A stretch of DNA of 64,000 nt from Ianthella basta (taxonomy: Eukaryota; Porifera; Demospongiae; Verongiida; Ianthellidae). The notes beneath the pieces were generated by a model that worked only from the letters and a program-made list of their open reading frames with translations, did not search any database and was not told the DNA's origin. The stretch covers positions 2,658,813 through 2,722,812 of the forward strand of contig OZ025880.1 in NCBI GenBank assembly GCA_964019415.1. The letters are read 5' to 3'. The stretch's first letter is position 1; every line of letters begins with the position of its first letter. A program made the position numbers and the translations under genes. Shown here piece by piece: positions 1 to 11,299 of the stretch.

Positions 1-455
1 TGACATGCCTTTTTGACACTCCATCAACCCACTACACACGTGCATCAACCACGAAGCAACTCAACCTCCCTGTAATCCGTTCCTTCTTTGGACAAAAAGC
101 TTTCAGCTTTGCAGGTGCTTTGGCGTGGCGATCCCTACCTAGCCATGTTCGGGTGTCCAAAGACTTTTCTACTTTCTGCAAACTGTACAATTGATGAGCT
201 AATTTTTCTTTGTATAAACATTTTGCATGAATTACCTCATACATTTCTCTGCCTTTTCTGCATTTACCATACAATTATTGATTTTCTCTTTTTAACCTAA
301 TATCTGACAAATGTATCTAACTCAACTCAAGTCACAAATTTTTCCCACTTATGCATCTTTTTCATTTACCTCATCCCACCCTTTTTCTCCATTTATTTTG
401 TGGGTGCCTTTGGAGTAGCCTGTGGCTAGTGGCTTTCCCACGTCAAATAAGATTA

Positions 456-480
456 CCTAACCTAACCTAACCTAACCTAA
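456..480. repeat. short (CCTAA)n array
   Basis: Five tandem copies of CCTAA (TTAGG on the other strand). Too short to be a telomere tract. It could be an interstitial relic or chance simple repeat. Confidence 0.6.
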
Positions 481-737
481 TTATAAATTAGTACCCGTAA
501 ACACGTGTCACGGCCTGCAAGTATTGGGTTATCTCTTCAAGAACCACTAACTACAAGCGAATTAGCTATGCTAATCTTTCAGCTTTGGTGTTACTGTGAC
601 TCACACTGTTCACTGTAGATGTTTGTTACTATGGTCCATCACGTCGCTCGCAACAGTCACAATTCTTCTCTAAAGGTGTCTTTCCAAAGCACAGTTACTA
701 AGCCGGTCAACCCATTTCAAGGACGCGCCCATTTCTC

Positions 738-866
738 TGACCGTTTCAAAACGGATCAGGTTGAGAATCGGGTCGTAATGTATTGACCGGTTTCAAATCG
801 GGTCAACCGGTTTCAAAACGGGGCGACCGGTTTCGAAACGGGTCAAGTTGCGAATCGGGTCGTAAC
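738..866. repeat. degenerate CCGGTTTCAAAACGGGTCA tandem repeat
   Basis: Several imperfect units of about 20-25 bp built on ACCGGTTTCAAAACGGGTCA, alternating with GAATCGGGTCGTAA. Each unit is partly self-complementary (CCGGTTT/AAACGGG). No coding potential. The stretch 1-737 before it shows no gene that I can support. Confidence 0.6.
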
Positions 867-935
867 ATATATACAGTAACTGATAAGGGGAACTGAATAG
901 CATCCTGGAGCTCAGACGTCAACTAGATACTACAG

Positions 936-938
<3 letters not shown>

Positions 939-1005
<67 letters not shown>

Positions 1006-1020
1006 TGCGTGTGTGTGTGT
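939..1020. repeat. (GT)n microsatellite
   Basis: About 40 dinucleotide repeats, interrupted near the end by GCGCGTGC. It lies 3' of the minus-strand exon at 1402-1928, inside what is probably the first intron of that gene. Confidence 0.9.
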
Positions 1021-1401
1021 AATTGGACAAGCTGTCCCTTTGCAAATTTCTAGTTTGAGGCTCATGTGAGAAAATGCACAGTGTTTAGCTAGGGATGGTT
1101 TCAACTTCAATGGATGGACATGGAAACTGTCACCAAGATGTGCAAGAATACACATACATACGTACTATACACATATGCCTTGTTCATGCTGGAATTATTG
1201 CACTCCTTACAGCTGCAGGCAAATTGCGAGTGCCCAGCAAGTGCAGTGCACTTTCACTACTCAGACACTGGCATGCATCTAATACGTAGAATACTACCCC
1301 AAATCCCAGAGTTACAGTGAGACTGGTTGAAAGTCTTGCACTCTCTATCTACTAAAACCAGCAGGGACGATACCGACTTCACTTGTGTTCGAGGGACCCA
1401 C

Positions 1402-1928
1402 CTGAAGAAGGAGTCTTCAACGGTCACGCCATCACTGACATACACGTACAAGCCAGAGCTCACTGGTCCACACCGCTCTACTACCACGCCAGACAGAGTC
1501 ACATTGCGAGAGCAGAAGAACGCCAAGTCATCATACACGTTGGGCTCCACGCTGGGGAAGGATCCGCAGCGGATATGTGCTTCTCCCGAGTTCACTGCCT
1601 CAACTATGAGGTTGGACACGTTCGTCACTTGCAGCTCTCCCGAAATCCGATGCACACCATCCTCCAACCGAACGCACAGGTTGTCCGGTCCACTGGAGTA
1701 GTTGCAGTAGTCCGGATACTGAAGCCCTTCGATGTCTTGAGCAAGTAGAGCATAGGGGAGCGACTGGCATGGAGAACGTCTGGGCTCCGTCGAATTCAAA
1801 CACTCAGGGGAGTTGGTGCCGTTCGTACTGGAAACATAGCGGATCAAACGGTGCCCTGGATCGCACAAAGACCTGCAGGCCGCCAGAGGGAGTAAGCACA
1901 GGACGAGAATATGGAGTAAAGCCGGCAT
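1402..1928 (-). CDS. secreted beta-helix-type protein, first coding exon (partial)
   Basis: The exon opens with ATG at 1928 and a clear signal peptide (MPALLHILVLCLLPLAACRS). It then has several N-glycosylation sequons (NGT, NST, NYS, NVS, NVT) and paired cysteines. The second half, with segments such as VTLSGVVVERCG and VTVEDSFFR, has the short hydrophobic rungs of a right-handed parallel beta helix, as in large sponge and placozoan surface proteins. A strong donor (TTCAG|GTGGGT) follows at 1401-1396, so I end the exon at 1402; unspliced, the frame would run to a stop at 1257. Later exons must lie beyond the left edge. The beta-helix assignment is inference from periodicity. The full protein and its function are unknown. 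Confidence 0.55.
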
Positions 1929-2138
1929 TTCGCGCGCTCCCTAACACCAATTTCACCAGAAAGAATGCAAGTCACGTGTCCCCACTCCTTTTTCGCAGTG
2001 AAAGTATGCATAATGACACTTCTATCATAGCTTTATTATAGTTTAGTAAATCATGTGTATTTGCAGGGCTAGCTGCATTGAACTATAGATTTTTCGAGCC
2101 TGTGATTTATTCCTAGGACCATGCAGTGTAGCAACGAG

Positions 2139-2350
2139 CATGAAGGGCTGGGTACGGCTAGCTACGTATTAACCTCCTCCCAGGCCGCCCGCAATTAATG
2201 CGAAAGGGCCTGGACGAAGCTAGCTACGTATCTGTATTGCAAGCAATATCTAGCTCTTCCTATTTTCTTCTACCCTGACTTATGCAAAATTACATTAACT
2301 AGGTAGCTACAAACACTGACATTTTTCATCTGAGAGGTTATAACTAGCTA
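2139..2350 (+). repeat. duplicated upstream region of the 7TM-like family
   Basis: This stretch matches 21670-21850, which lies directly upstream of gene D (shared: catgaagggctgggta, ctagctcttcctattt, catctgagag). At D the match runs straight into the exon 1 leader. Here it stops near 2350 and resumes near 5960. I read it as the promoter side of a dead copy separated from its exon by an insertion. Confidence 0.55.
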
Positions 2351-2904
2351 TACGCGAGACCTACCGGAGCAGGTGCGAACGTAGTTCAAAGATTCGCGCC
2401 CTTCAATCCCAACTGCAGTCTGAACTCCTGATGGAAGACTACCAGAAGGTGACCAGGCTCAGCTACGCGGCAGCCGAGGACACCCATGCCAAGGCCAAGT
2501 TGTGCTAGACTAAAAAAAACTGGAGACTGAAGGGGCTGGAGAAGGATGGAGAGATCACAGGGCACCTATACCACCTGCTCAGACCATCCGGCAGCCAACC
2601 TCCCAGGATCTACGGCCTCCCGAAGATCCACAAGGCTGAAGTCCCTCTCAGACCCAGTGTCTCATGCATTGGGGCCCCTTCTTACCAACTCTCCAAACAC
2701 ATCGCCTCTCTCATTTCCCCCTGAGCAGGCAAGACGGACTCACATGTGAAGAACTCCAAGTATTTTGTGGAGGTGATGTCAGACCTGAGGGTTGAGGAGG
2801 ACGAGATGCTGGTCAGCTTTGACATGTCCTCCCTGTTCACCAACATGCCCATTGACGAGGCGGTATAGGTCATTCGTGACAGACTGCAAAGGGATGAAAC
2901 GCTG

Positions 2905-3927
2905 GTGAACAGGACCACTCTCTCTCCTGACAGGGTTGCAGAACTGCTTGAGACGTGCTTGAAGTCCACCTACTTCTGCTACGGAGGAGAGTTCTATGAG
3001 CAACGGAAAGGTGCAGCAATGGGTTCCCCTGTCTCAGCAGTTGCGGTGAACCTGTTAATGGAGTTCTTTGAAGAACTGGCACTCAGGTCCGCCCCAACCA
3101 AGCCCTGGCTCTGGAAGAGGTACGTGGATGACACCTGCTGCATCATGAAGAAGGGCACAATGGAAGGACTCCTGAGCCACCTCAACAGTGTGCGGCCATC
3201 CATCAAGTTCACTGTGGAAGTGGAGAAGGAAGGGAGCCTCCCCTTTCTCGATGCCCTGCTCCAGAGGAAAGATGATGGCAACTTGGATGTCACTGTCTAC
3301 AGGAAGCCCACGCACACAAACCGGTACCTGGACTTCCGGTCCCACCATCCATCTCACGTCAAAAGAGGGCTGGTCAGATGTCTGTACGACAGAGCAAGGA
3401 GCATCACCACCAGGCAGGAGAACTTACAAAAGGAAGAGTGTCACCTCACCGAGGTGCTGAGACAGAACGGTTACCCCAGTAACTTCATCCGCTCCTCATC
3501 CATTTCTTCCAGGTGAGATGTGGAGACCACTGAGGCGCCACTGCTGGAGGAGGAACGCAGACCCCCACTGGTGATGCTTCCCTACACGGAAGGAGTCAGT
3601 GAGGACATCAGACGGGTCTGTAGGAAGCTCGGCATGGTTGTCTTCAGGTCTGGACTGTCTCTACGTTCCATGTTAACCAAGGTGAAGGACACACTGGCAC
3701 AGGAGAAGAGGTCCAAGGTTGTGTACCAAGTCCCATGCAGCTGTGGCGAGACCTACATTGGAGAGACACTGAGGAGGCTCGAGACGAGAATGAAGGAGCA
3801 CCGGGATGCCTGTCAGAAGGGGACACTGGAGAAGTCAGCCCTTGTAGAACATGCGTGGGAGAACCACCATCCAATCAGATGGGAGGAGACAACAGTGATC
3901 GACCAAGCCAGGACCCCAAAGAACTGA
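2905..3927 (+). pseudogene. Penelope-like RT core plus GIY-YIG domain (one stop inside)
   Basis: This is the best-preserved part of the element. 2905-3516 covers the palm and thumb of the reverse transcriptase, with the YVDD active site. 3520-3927 is in the same frame and carries the GIY-YIG nuclease. A single TGA at 3514-3516 separates them, and a frameshift near 3925 cuts off the last conserved block. In intact Penelope-like elements these are one protein that nicks target DNA and primes reverse transcription there. This copy cannot make it. Confidence 0.8.
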
Positions 3928-4134
3928 TGCTCAAGGAGGCAATTCACATCAGGCTGAACCGCCCCTCCCTCAACAGGGATGGTGGGCTGGAGCTGCCTGG
4001 ATGTTGGATGGCCGCCTTGAGGAAGGCAATCCCGCAACTTCCGGTGACACCCAATGATGTGGCTTCTGGTGACAGCGCATGATGAGATGCTAGGCTATAA
4101 ATATGATCAGTGCTCGCGCTAGCATATCTTTGCC

Positions 4135-4175
4135 CTGAAAAAGACCAGATCATCTGGTCAAAACGTCGGCAAGGT
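4135..4175 (+). ncRNA. hammerhead-like terminal motif of the Penelope-like element (degenerate)
   Basis: CTGA, then a 6-bp stem GACCAG/CTGGTC with an ATCAT loop, then AAAACGTC. The order matches the hammerhead core CTGATGA - stem II - GAAAC - GTC known from Penelope-like elements, but both core strands carry changes (CTGAAAA and AAAAC). It is probably an inactive relic. A related copy lies at 31332-31365 on the other strand. Confidence 0.4.
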
Positions 4176-4219
4176 TTTCAATCCTGTTGTGAAGCTGGTA
4201 TTGGAGAACCAACCCTTTC

Positions 4220-5200
4220 TAGCTATAGCTAGTTATGGCTAATGCCAAGATTTTACTTGTATTGAGAAACATATGCTGGCCATGGAGGAAGCCATGCAAG
4301 TCATGTGCATGCAACCCCTTCTTAATTAGTGAAGATTGCTAGCTACTCGTTAGCTCTAAAAGACATGATCAGCATCAATATGAATGATTGAAACTGTATT
4401 CATGGACTATTGCAAGGCTATTTACATATATTATGCAAAAGACAATTATCCATTATTAGTTTGCATTGCCAAAAAGAAATTGGAAGGTCACCACTTTGAA
4501 TGATAATCATAGCTACAAGTCATAGCTTTAAGCCAAAACATTCAATTGTGCTAATGTTTAGAGCTACAAGGGTATAGCCAGGGAGAGTTCGGGGGTTCGG
4601 ACGAACCCCCTTCCCTCCTGACTGTGGCCATGAATTATGTGCATTTAGGTAGCTAGAAGTATGGCACACGCGCTAGCTAGCAGACAGTGTCTGGTTTAAC
4701 GGTAAACGATTAAGTACCAGACCCCACCTGTTCGTTGGCGGCCATTTATTCGTGACGTCATACGAGTCATACGGTATGCACCCTTGGTACTAGACCCCCC
4801 TCCCAGATTACTGGCTACACCCTTGAGCTAATTGCCTCTGCGTTGTTATTTCCCTTAAATTACTGAAGCTCCGAAAGATATTCATTAAGCTTGTTATTCC
4901 TTGCGTATTATAGTACTGTACGTGTAAAAGATGGTGAGATATACTTTACACCGTTAAGATAATGCTTTTCCCCTAAGTTTATCTGAGAGTTATAAGCCCA
5001 ATATATTGTTGACTATAACCATGCATACTTGTTTCTGTTACTTGTTCTGTTGGTATTCCTACTTATGCACCTTGTACATGATGTGCATGTATGTACATAC
5101 ATACGGCAGTGAAGTGTAGTGCACAGAAAACTACCTGACAATATGTGTATATATACCCCGTTGCCATGGTAACCGCGCGAAAATATATCGCGTAAACAAG
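4220..5200. other. intergenic, no gene seen
   Basis: AT-rich DNA with many GCTAGC/TAGCTA words and short stop-filled frames. I see no gene, RNA or clear mobile-element end. It belongs to the 3.6-kb stretch separating the two parts of the dead tandem-family copy. Confidence 0.5.
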
Positions 5201-5207
5201 CCAGCCG

Positions 5208-5268
5208 GGATATAACAGGAGCTAAGAAGCATATATATGCACAGGGGCGCTTAAATCCTGTTATATCT
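5208..5268. repeat. small inverted repeat
   Basis: Arms GGATATAACAGGA and its complement TCCTGTTATATCT flank about 35 bp. It could be a tiny hairpin element or a remnant of one. No target duplication is evident. Confidence 0.4.
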
Positions 5269-5853
5269 CAGCCCAAATATGGAAGGTGTGAAAGATAACA
5301 AGAAATTGTTTTTGATAACAACGAAGGTGTCAAATCACACCAAAGCACACACAGAAATGCAGCAATTTGCAGTCAGCTTCAACTTTGCGTGGCTCTGGGA
5401 GAGTCCACAAAGCATTGAAAAGGAGAATACCTCACTCCACCATGCTGCAACCAATGCACGCAAGCCAAAAATGTAAAACGGTTCGTAGCCGAGCTAGATA
5501 AACCATGTACGCGACCCGCAGTGCACAAATGAGAAACAGCAAGCTCGTGCACTAATTCGTACACAAAGGTACCCAAACTCACTGCAGCAGTGGGAACGCA
5601 CTGTTTTACGGAGAACAGAAATACGAACAGCGAGCGAGCGCAAAGAACCCTCGAAGGCCGAAAACGTCGCAGATGCCTCAATCACTTCACTGGCTTCTTT
5701 AGAGTGTTGCTCCAGTGGCTTAACAAAAGGCAAAAACTTCACAGCACTTGCGAATTCAATAAAACTTGACAGCCGCTCTTCAGAGCTGCCATCCTGGAAG
5801 AAGCCCGCCTTTCGAATAAGAGCCTAGACGCGCTAGGCGGGGTATATATCACT

Positions 5854-5949
5854 TATACCACGGCGCTTCGGTGTATAGGGATTTTAGACGCACTCCCCCT
5901 CGGGCATCGTGCGCCTAAAATCCATATACACCTCAGCGCCGTGGTATAA
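5854..5949. mobile_element. hairpin element, TTATACCA family
   Basis: Nearly complete inverted repeat with arms of about 40 bp, beginning TTATACCACGGCGCTTCGG on the left and ending CGCCGTGGTATAA on the right. The loop is short and GC-rich. A diverged relative with the same CTTCGGTGT-TA-GGGATTT core lies at 38099-38240. Consistent with a foldback/MITE-type element without coding capacity. Confidence 0.6.
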
Positions 5950-5959
5950 CTAATACATA

Positions 5960-7340
5960 ATTGCTATGCTGCATTATGAGTTGACAAGGCAACCATTGGT
6001 AGCAACATTTTCAACACGTGTTGTTTAATCTTCAATGTCTTAGCAGATGTCAGCTTTGTTGCTGGTAGATGCATGGCATCTTTGCAGCATTTTCAATCTG
6101 CCAATCAAGTTTGGGTGAAGTAGACGAGAGATGCTGACTACCGCGCTTTCTTCCCACGTTCTCGCCATGCGCCCTATAATTATTGTTTTCACTATTAGGT
6201 ATTCGTATGGCTTCATGTTCGTAATTTCGGGCAATTCAAGATGGCAGCGCTCGATGCCTACGTTTTACAAGGCTCGCAATCATCTATGTTCGCATTTCGC
6301 CGCCTATTTATCAAACGAAATTAGGTCATACATATGCGTTTACACGTTAACACTAGTAAGAAGCCTATTGAAAGACTCTCCTGTGAGATATAGCTCCAAA
6401 TATCATGAAGACCGAGTGACGGGCATTTTAAAATGACAGCGCTCTGAGACGGGTCGCTATCGACTTACTGCATTTAAGCCTCCTCTATTGCATAGTACTT
6501 ATTAATTAGTTAATGCGGGCTTAGAACCATTTGTTCATTATATTATACCAACGCAATGAGGTTCCTTGGATGAATTGGCTTGATTTTCAACCGAAAAGCA
6601 TGATATTGCGCATGATGGGAAGCTAGCTAGCTACCCTCGTGGAGTTTGTTGAGACAGCGGAATAGCGCGGCGCACTTCAGGAAATCATGGTACCGAAGTG
6701 TGCAAAGGTTAGTACTCCTACAGGAATCGAAATTACACTATGGGCAGGTAACATGCGCTGAAATGTTCCTCCATTCACAACAGACCTTGCTAGCTGACGC
6801 TCTGTGTCTACCCCCATCTCTCTCACTGTGTGTGTGTGTGTGGCTGTTCTGATGACTTGAAACTCTTGCAAACCCAACAGTCTATTGCATCTTGATGTAT
6901 ATTTCAGCCCATCAGCATTGCTGTATCCTCAACTTCCTGAACTACTGAACACTCATGTGGAGATTGCTAGCAAGTAGTTCGAGTTCAGGGGCGTCCCGGC
7001 GCCCCAAGAGTTTCTAACTCGAAATACTTGTTCTTGCTGAGTTGCACTACAGCAGAATGTAGTGATATTGGACAGAACACCTCCTGCATCTCAAGATACT
7101 AAGAATTTGAGGAGGCTGCCTTTGCCAACAACTCGGAAAACATTGACGCTCTGTTCAGCAAGTTGTACAAACCCAACCAACCCCTTCCCTATCCTCTACC
7201 AAGTACTCCTCACAAACGGAACCACTCAAAGGATCTCTAGTGACCCCACATGTCCCAGTGAACTCTGGTTGTGGACCTACTCCCCAGTGTTTCTGTTGGC
7301 TGAGCCAAGTCTATTCAACAGGTTCACTGTCTACACTCAT
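5960..7340 (+). pseudogene. dead exon 1 of the 7TM-like family, split by an insertion
   Basis: 5960-6172 matches the leader and first codons of gene D exon 1 (caacattttcaacac, then an ATG at 6131 and the signal-peptide start). 7030-7340 matches the rest of the exon, from the end of the signal peptide (cttgctgagttgcactac) to the region encoding SLFNRFT. The left part ends where the right part begins, so about 857 bp were inserted into one exon. The right part has a TAA at the conserved YYEFEE position, a deletion after PNQP, and no exon end. No matching second exon follows. Confidence 0.7.
6173..7029. other. insertion inside the dead exon
   Basis: About 857 bp of unrelated sequence. It contains a short (GT)n stretch at 6828-6841 and, at its right end (6971-7028), an inverted repeat CAAGTAGTTCGAGTT/AACTCGAAATACTTG around a GC-rich core (GGGGCGTCCCGGCGCCCC). 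No coding region recognised. The class of element is unknown. Confidence 0.4.
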
Positions 7341-7439
7341 TGTTTGTACAAGACATGTACACAATGACAGCCTCGTGATGTGTGTGTATGTAATACCGGA
7401 AGGAAGGAAGTAAACCTGTGTGACCATGCACTACAGGAA

Positions 7440-8001
7440 ATAATAAGTGCTGTGTAATATTGATTGAAATTAAAGCCAAAAGCATGCTAAATATGAGCAT
7501 ACGTGCACTACAATACTCCCCCTCCCAGTGAACAACAGAGAATGAGACCAGGTAGTGAAAAGCTGTGAGGGGAATGAAGTGCCTTTGTCCAGTGATGGGC
7601 TGTCGTTGAAGTGTGTGTGAAGAGTGGGGCTGCCACTGAAGATGGCATGCAGGAGATGAAGAAATATCCAGCATAGTGACTGCCTGACTGCTTGCCACTG
7701 GAAAGTGTGAGCTGGGCTTGGGGCAACTGCAGGTGTAGCTAACCAGTTAAGAATACGTACAGTCAGCTGCAGTGTATGAGTCTTCTTTCACCCACCGTTG
7801 TGTAGTCACATTGCAGTAAAGGATAGTAGTGAAGACCTTCACCAACACCAGTATTTTGAGATTGACGAGACAACTTAACACTCATTTTCTACAAGAGTTA
7901 TTTCACCTTCAATGTCTACGAGTAGGTATAACATGCAGTTGACAATACCATCCCTGCAACATTTTCATCTTCCACTCAGGTTTAGGGTGAGTACACTAGA
8001 G
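7440..8001 (+). promoter_or_regulatory. conserved upstream region of gene A
   Basis: This stretch recurs, inverted, upstream of gene B (16244-16770) and in part upstream of gene C (17920-18148). Shared blocks include ctcccagtgaacaacagaga, tcacattgcagtaaagga and the region just before the ATG (ccctgcaacattttcatctt). Such conservation next to diverged introns fits a promoter and 5' UTR, or a recent duplication. No TATA box position can be fixed. Confidence 0.45.
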
Positions 8002-10629
8002 ATGCCGACTGCCTCGCTTTCTCCCTGTGTTCTTGCCTCCCTCTTCATCTTGTTAACTTGCACTACAGCAGAATGCAGTGATATCGGACAGAACACCTCC
8101 TGCATATCAAGGTACTACGAATTTGAGGAGGCTGCCATTACCAACAACTCGGAGAACACTGATGCTCTGTTTAGCCAGTTGTACAAACCCAACCAACCCC
8201 TTCCCTACTCCCTGGCTATCCTCTACCAAGTATGCCTCACTAATGGAACAACTCAGAGGATCTCCAGTGACCCCACATGTCACAGTGAACTCTGGCTGTG
8301 GACCTACTCACCAGTGTTTCTGTTGGCTGAGCCAAGTCTATTCAACAGGTTCACACTCTACACCTTAAACTACTTCATAACATGGAAATCACCGACTGTC
8401 ACTTTAACAGTGCCTCCTCCTTGTAAAGCTAACACCATGGACTTCCTGAAAAGAATGACCATGAGTGTGAGTTGGGTAGATTATTCAACATTGCATGGCT
8501 TTAAAGCATATCAGCTTGCATAGCTCAATACATATATGCATGGTAATTGAACAATCAGCAATTATATGGGCACACTGACGAATGTGTCTATAGGTTTGCT
8601 CCAGTTGGAGGTTTGCACATAACATATTAAAGCTTTGCGTAAATGACATAACCCCATTCCGGTAACGTGGGCAATAGTTGGAGGTTTGCGCAGGTTGGAG
8701 GTATGCGCGTAACATATACATCAAACTACTTGCACAACACAGCTGTAGAACATGAACATGTGTGAAGTTAATTATAATTTGCCTGAATGATGAAGTGAAC
8801 AAAAATTGTAGCCTTGGAAATTTAAATTATTGCATTGCTATTCCACTTTTCTTATATATTTCCTTGGATTATATGTCATTAGCAAAATGAGTAAGTGTAC
8901 GTGAAACAATTGAGCAAATGTGCTGCATGTCAAGGTTCAGTGCATAGTGCCACACAACTGCATGCAGAGTTGACACAATTTTGTGCAGTGTTACAAGGCA
9001 CTTCTTAATTGACTGGTGCATGGCACTAGCGAACAGTACTATATACAGGAAGTGACAATGTATGCAATGACATACACACCAGGCACAGCAGACAGTGGCC
9101 AAGCCCAGGCTTGAGATGGCTATAGCTGAAGTTGTTTGACAAAATATGATTGACAATGTGGGTTTAATATTAACATATGCCCGGCCTACAACATGTACTA
9201 CTGTAGTTTCCTTCTTTTTGTCCTGACAAAACTTATAGCATTTCTTGTTCACTGTGATGTTAGCATCCAAGGAAAGTATTTAGCATACAAGAGCCAACTG
9301 AGAAGTTCTCTCTGACTCCAACTATTGAACAACACAACAACTAGGAAAATTATGTGAAAGCCACTACAGTACTTTGATATGCATGTGCACAATCAAGTGC
9401 ACATGCATATCATTAGTCTAGGATCATCGATTATTTTATTAATATGATACTAGACTAAGTATAATTTAATCATGTTAATCTTGAGCATGAATGGAGTAGG
9501 AGTAGATGGGTTGGGGTTACTGTTGTAGTACCTTCATGTGCATGACTTTCATGTGTCATAACCATTATGTACGTACATGCAGATCAATGAATACGCTCTG
9601 CGAACAAAGGACAGGAACGACCTGCAGCTGGGCTATATGCAAAGAGGCTGCGGGATGACTGTGGAAGAAGCAATTATGATGCCTACATTTGATTCAGTTG
9701 AGAAGATGATTGAAATAAAGAGTGTTGCCATGAGTTTATTAACAGGTGGGATCTATTTTCAAGTCATCCTCATTTGCCTTGGAACTGCACTACTACTGCA
9801 GCGTTGGATGCCTGTGATTGTTGACTACTCTCTCCAGAGCACTAAGATGTACAGCATGCTCTGGGCAGTGGTGACTACAGCTGGCATCTTCTGGTCAGTA
9901 TCTATGGCTGTGAACACCTTCTCCATTGTGACTATGTACAGACAGGGACATGACGAAATTGCTACAGCATCATCAGTGGCGATTTACATTCCAGCAGTTC
10001 TGGAGTTCCCCATTGCAGTGAAATTTGCCAGGAAATGCAACTTTCCCATTCCCTGCATCTACCTAGCTCCAGTGAAGTTGCTATGCTGCTGTGGGAAGAA
10101 GTCAAAAGCTTCATTGGTAGTCCGTGTCCTGTCTCTTTGGGTAGTTCTAACAGCGATTCAACTGGCTTGTGTAAATGGAACTTTCATAGTGATAGCTACA
10201 GCCGCCGCCCCTTTCCCTGTTATCTCCAACGTACTGGCGATAATATTCACTATGTTTTGCCTTGTACATCTGTTTGCCATCATCCTCACTCTGCCTCAAC
10301 CACATAGACAAGAATTTGGGAGCAACAGAAATGGTAGAAAGCAGTTGGGAGTTGCAGTTCTTCAAGGAATTACATTCCTCTTCTTGTTGGTAACTTTGTT
10401 GGCTTTTGTCATGGCTGGAGCAGGATTCAGCTACATTATCAACATCCAGAGCAACCATGAGGCCACATTGTACCTTGGCAATGCTGTCATACCAATAGCT
10501 CTGGGTATCACAGGGTTTGCTCTGAGGAGGCTGAACAACATGTGGTGGAATGCCTATGGCCCAGTGAGCACCGAGAATGAGATGGTCCATGGTTTCATCA
10601 ATGGCATGAATGGTTACGAGGTTGTTTAA
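8002..10629 (+). CDS. 7TM-like family gene A (two exons, 503 aa)
   Basis: Exons 8002-8466 and 9583-10629 (GTGAGT donor, ATGCAG acceptor, phase 0). I chose the ATG at 8002 because the sequence upstream of it loses frame between copies. Residues 1-24 form a signal peptide. The ectodomain has sequons at N31, N48 and N81 and cysteines at 25, 34, 93, 141 and 178. By eye, membrane segments lie near 206-228, 246-270, 281-301, 333-362, 366-391, 415-441 and 451-470. Basic residues sit in the predicted inner loops, including a CCCGKK motif that could be palmitoylated. That gives N-out/C-in, the topology of a G-protein-coupled receptor, but I see no DRY or NPxxY motif and recognise no family. Function unknown; a surface receptor or channel is speculation. 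Extra Cys78 is unique to this copy. Confidence 0.75.
8467..9582 (+). other. intron of gene A, partly shared with other copies
   Basis: Intron of 1116 bp. 8810-9130 matches 20878-21172 in the dead copy downstream of gene C (gtagccttgga, gtactatatacagg), and 9470-9582 matches the end of gene D's intron. This shows whole genes, introns included, were duplicated. Confidence 0.55.
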
Positions 10630-10929
10630 TTCACTGAATATCATGTCATGGTTTGAAGTACAGAATTATAGTGTCAATTTTGAAACATGCACTGATATAT
10701 ACAGTTTTGAAGTATGCTTATGTAACAAGTATTATAACTATATTCAATTTGATTGTGCATGCATGAGCAGTAATGCTATTTTTAGTATTTACCTTATTAG
10801 CTAAAGCTCTTTTTGGCTTGGTCTGCGTATTTGGCCGGTTGCTGTACTGGCTTGCTGTGAGTTTCATTGAGTTTAATTGTTGCCTGCTGACCATTTGAGT
10901 TGTTGCACTTACAATATATGTAGCATGAT

Positions 10930-11290
10930 TTGTAATTGTTTGTAGCTGCAACAGGCCCGTAGACTGATCAAAATGGGAGGGCTCTTGTCAAGCCACACAG
11001 GAGCACAATTTTGTTTGTTCACTCATGTGATTGCATGGTACTCAAATGCACATTTATTGCAAGTTCAAGCAGAAGCATAAACCCTAGCCTTTGTACATTA
11101 TATTGCAGGTGCAATCTTTTGAGTGCTGCTGCATGAGTATTCAACTGTGCTGCACCACAGGTATATAATTATTCAAAGTAGAATGGAATGAAACTTTTGG
11201 GACAAAATGTATAGTACTCATGCATTGGCAAGTGCATGCAACTTATACAGTGCTGCTGGGGGTTTAGCAGCACCCCTAACCCCCCCTCCC
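10930..11290 (+). repeat. 3' flanking repeat of the array, copy 1
   Basis: This sequence recurs at 24240-24540, downstream of gene D, and in part at 17290-17420. Shared words include ggagcacaattttgtttg, caagttcaagcagaagca and attgcaggtgcaat. It marks the 3' part of the duplication unit. Confidence 0.55.
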
Positions 11291-11299
11291 CCTGCAGCC

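Larger units (their letters stand above)
2350..4215 (+). mobile_element. Penelope-like retroelement, decayed copy with GIY-YIG endonuclease
   Basis: The copy is 5'-truncated. The reverse-transcriptase part begins near 2400, with the conserved YGLPKIHK and LVSFDMSSLFT-type motifs. It continues through AAMGSPVSAVAVNLLMEFFE, the catalytic RYVDD and PFLDALL to about 3516. The same frame resumes at 3520 and holds a GIY-YIG nuclease domain (VYQVPCSCGETYIGET, then the KEHRDAC and ALVEHAWENHHP histidine region). This combination is characteristic of Penelope-like elements. The copy is dead: stops at about 2507, 2866 and 3514, frame changes near 2720 and 3925, and the conserved C-terminal block (LNRDGGLELP) is in another frame. 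It ends in the terminal motif annotated separately. Confidence 0.85.

Noticed and set aside
2905-3516. Intact retroelement or viral gene
   Set aside because: RT and GIY-YIG motifs are of Penelope type, a cellular retroelement. Several stops and frameshifts make it non-functional.
7912-8001. Upstream ATG for gene A (MSTSRYNMQL...)
   Set aside because: The frame upstream of the MPTAS start is not kept in gene D or the dead copies, and the signal peptide begins at the downstream ATG.
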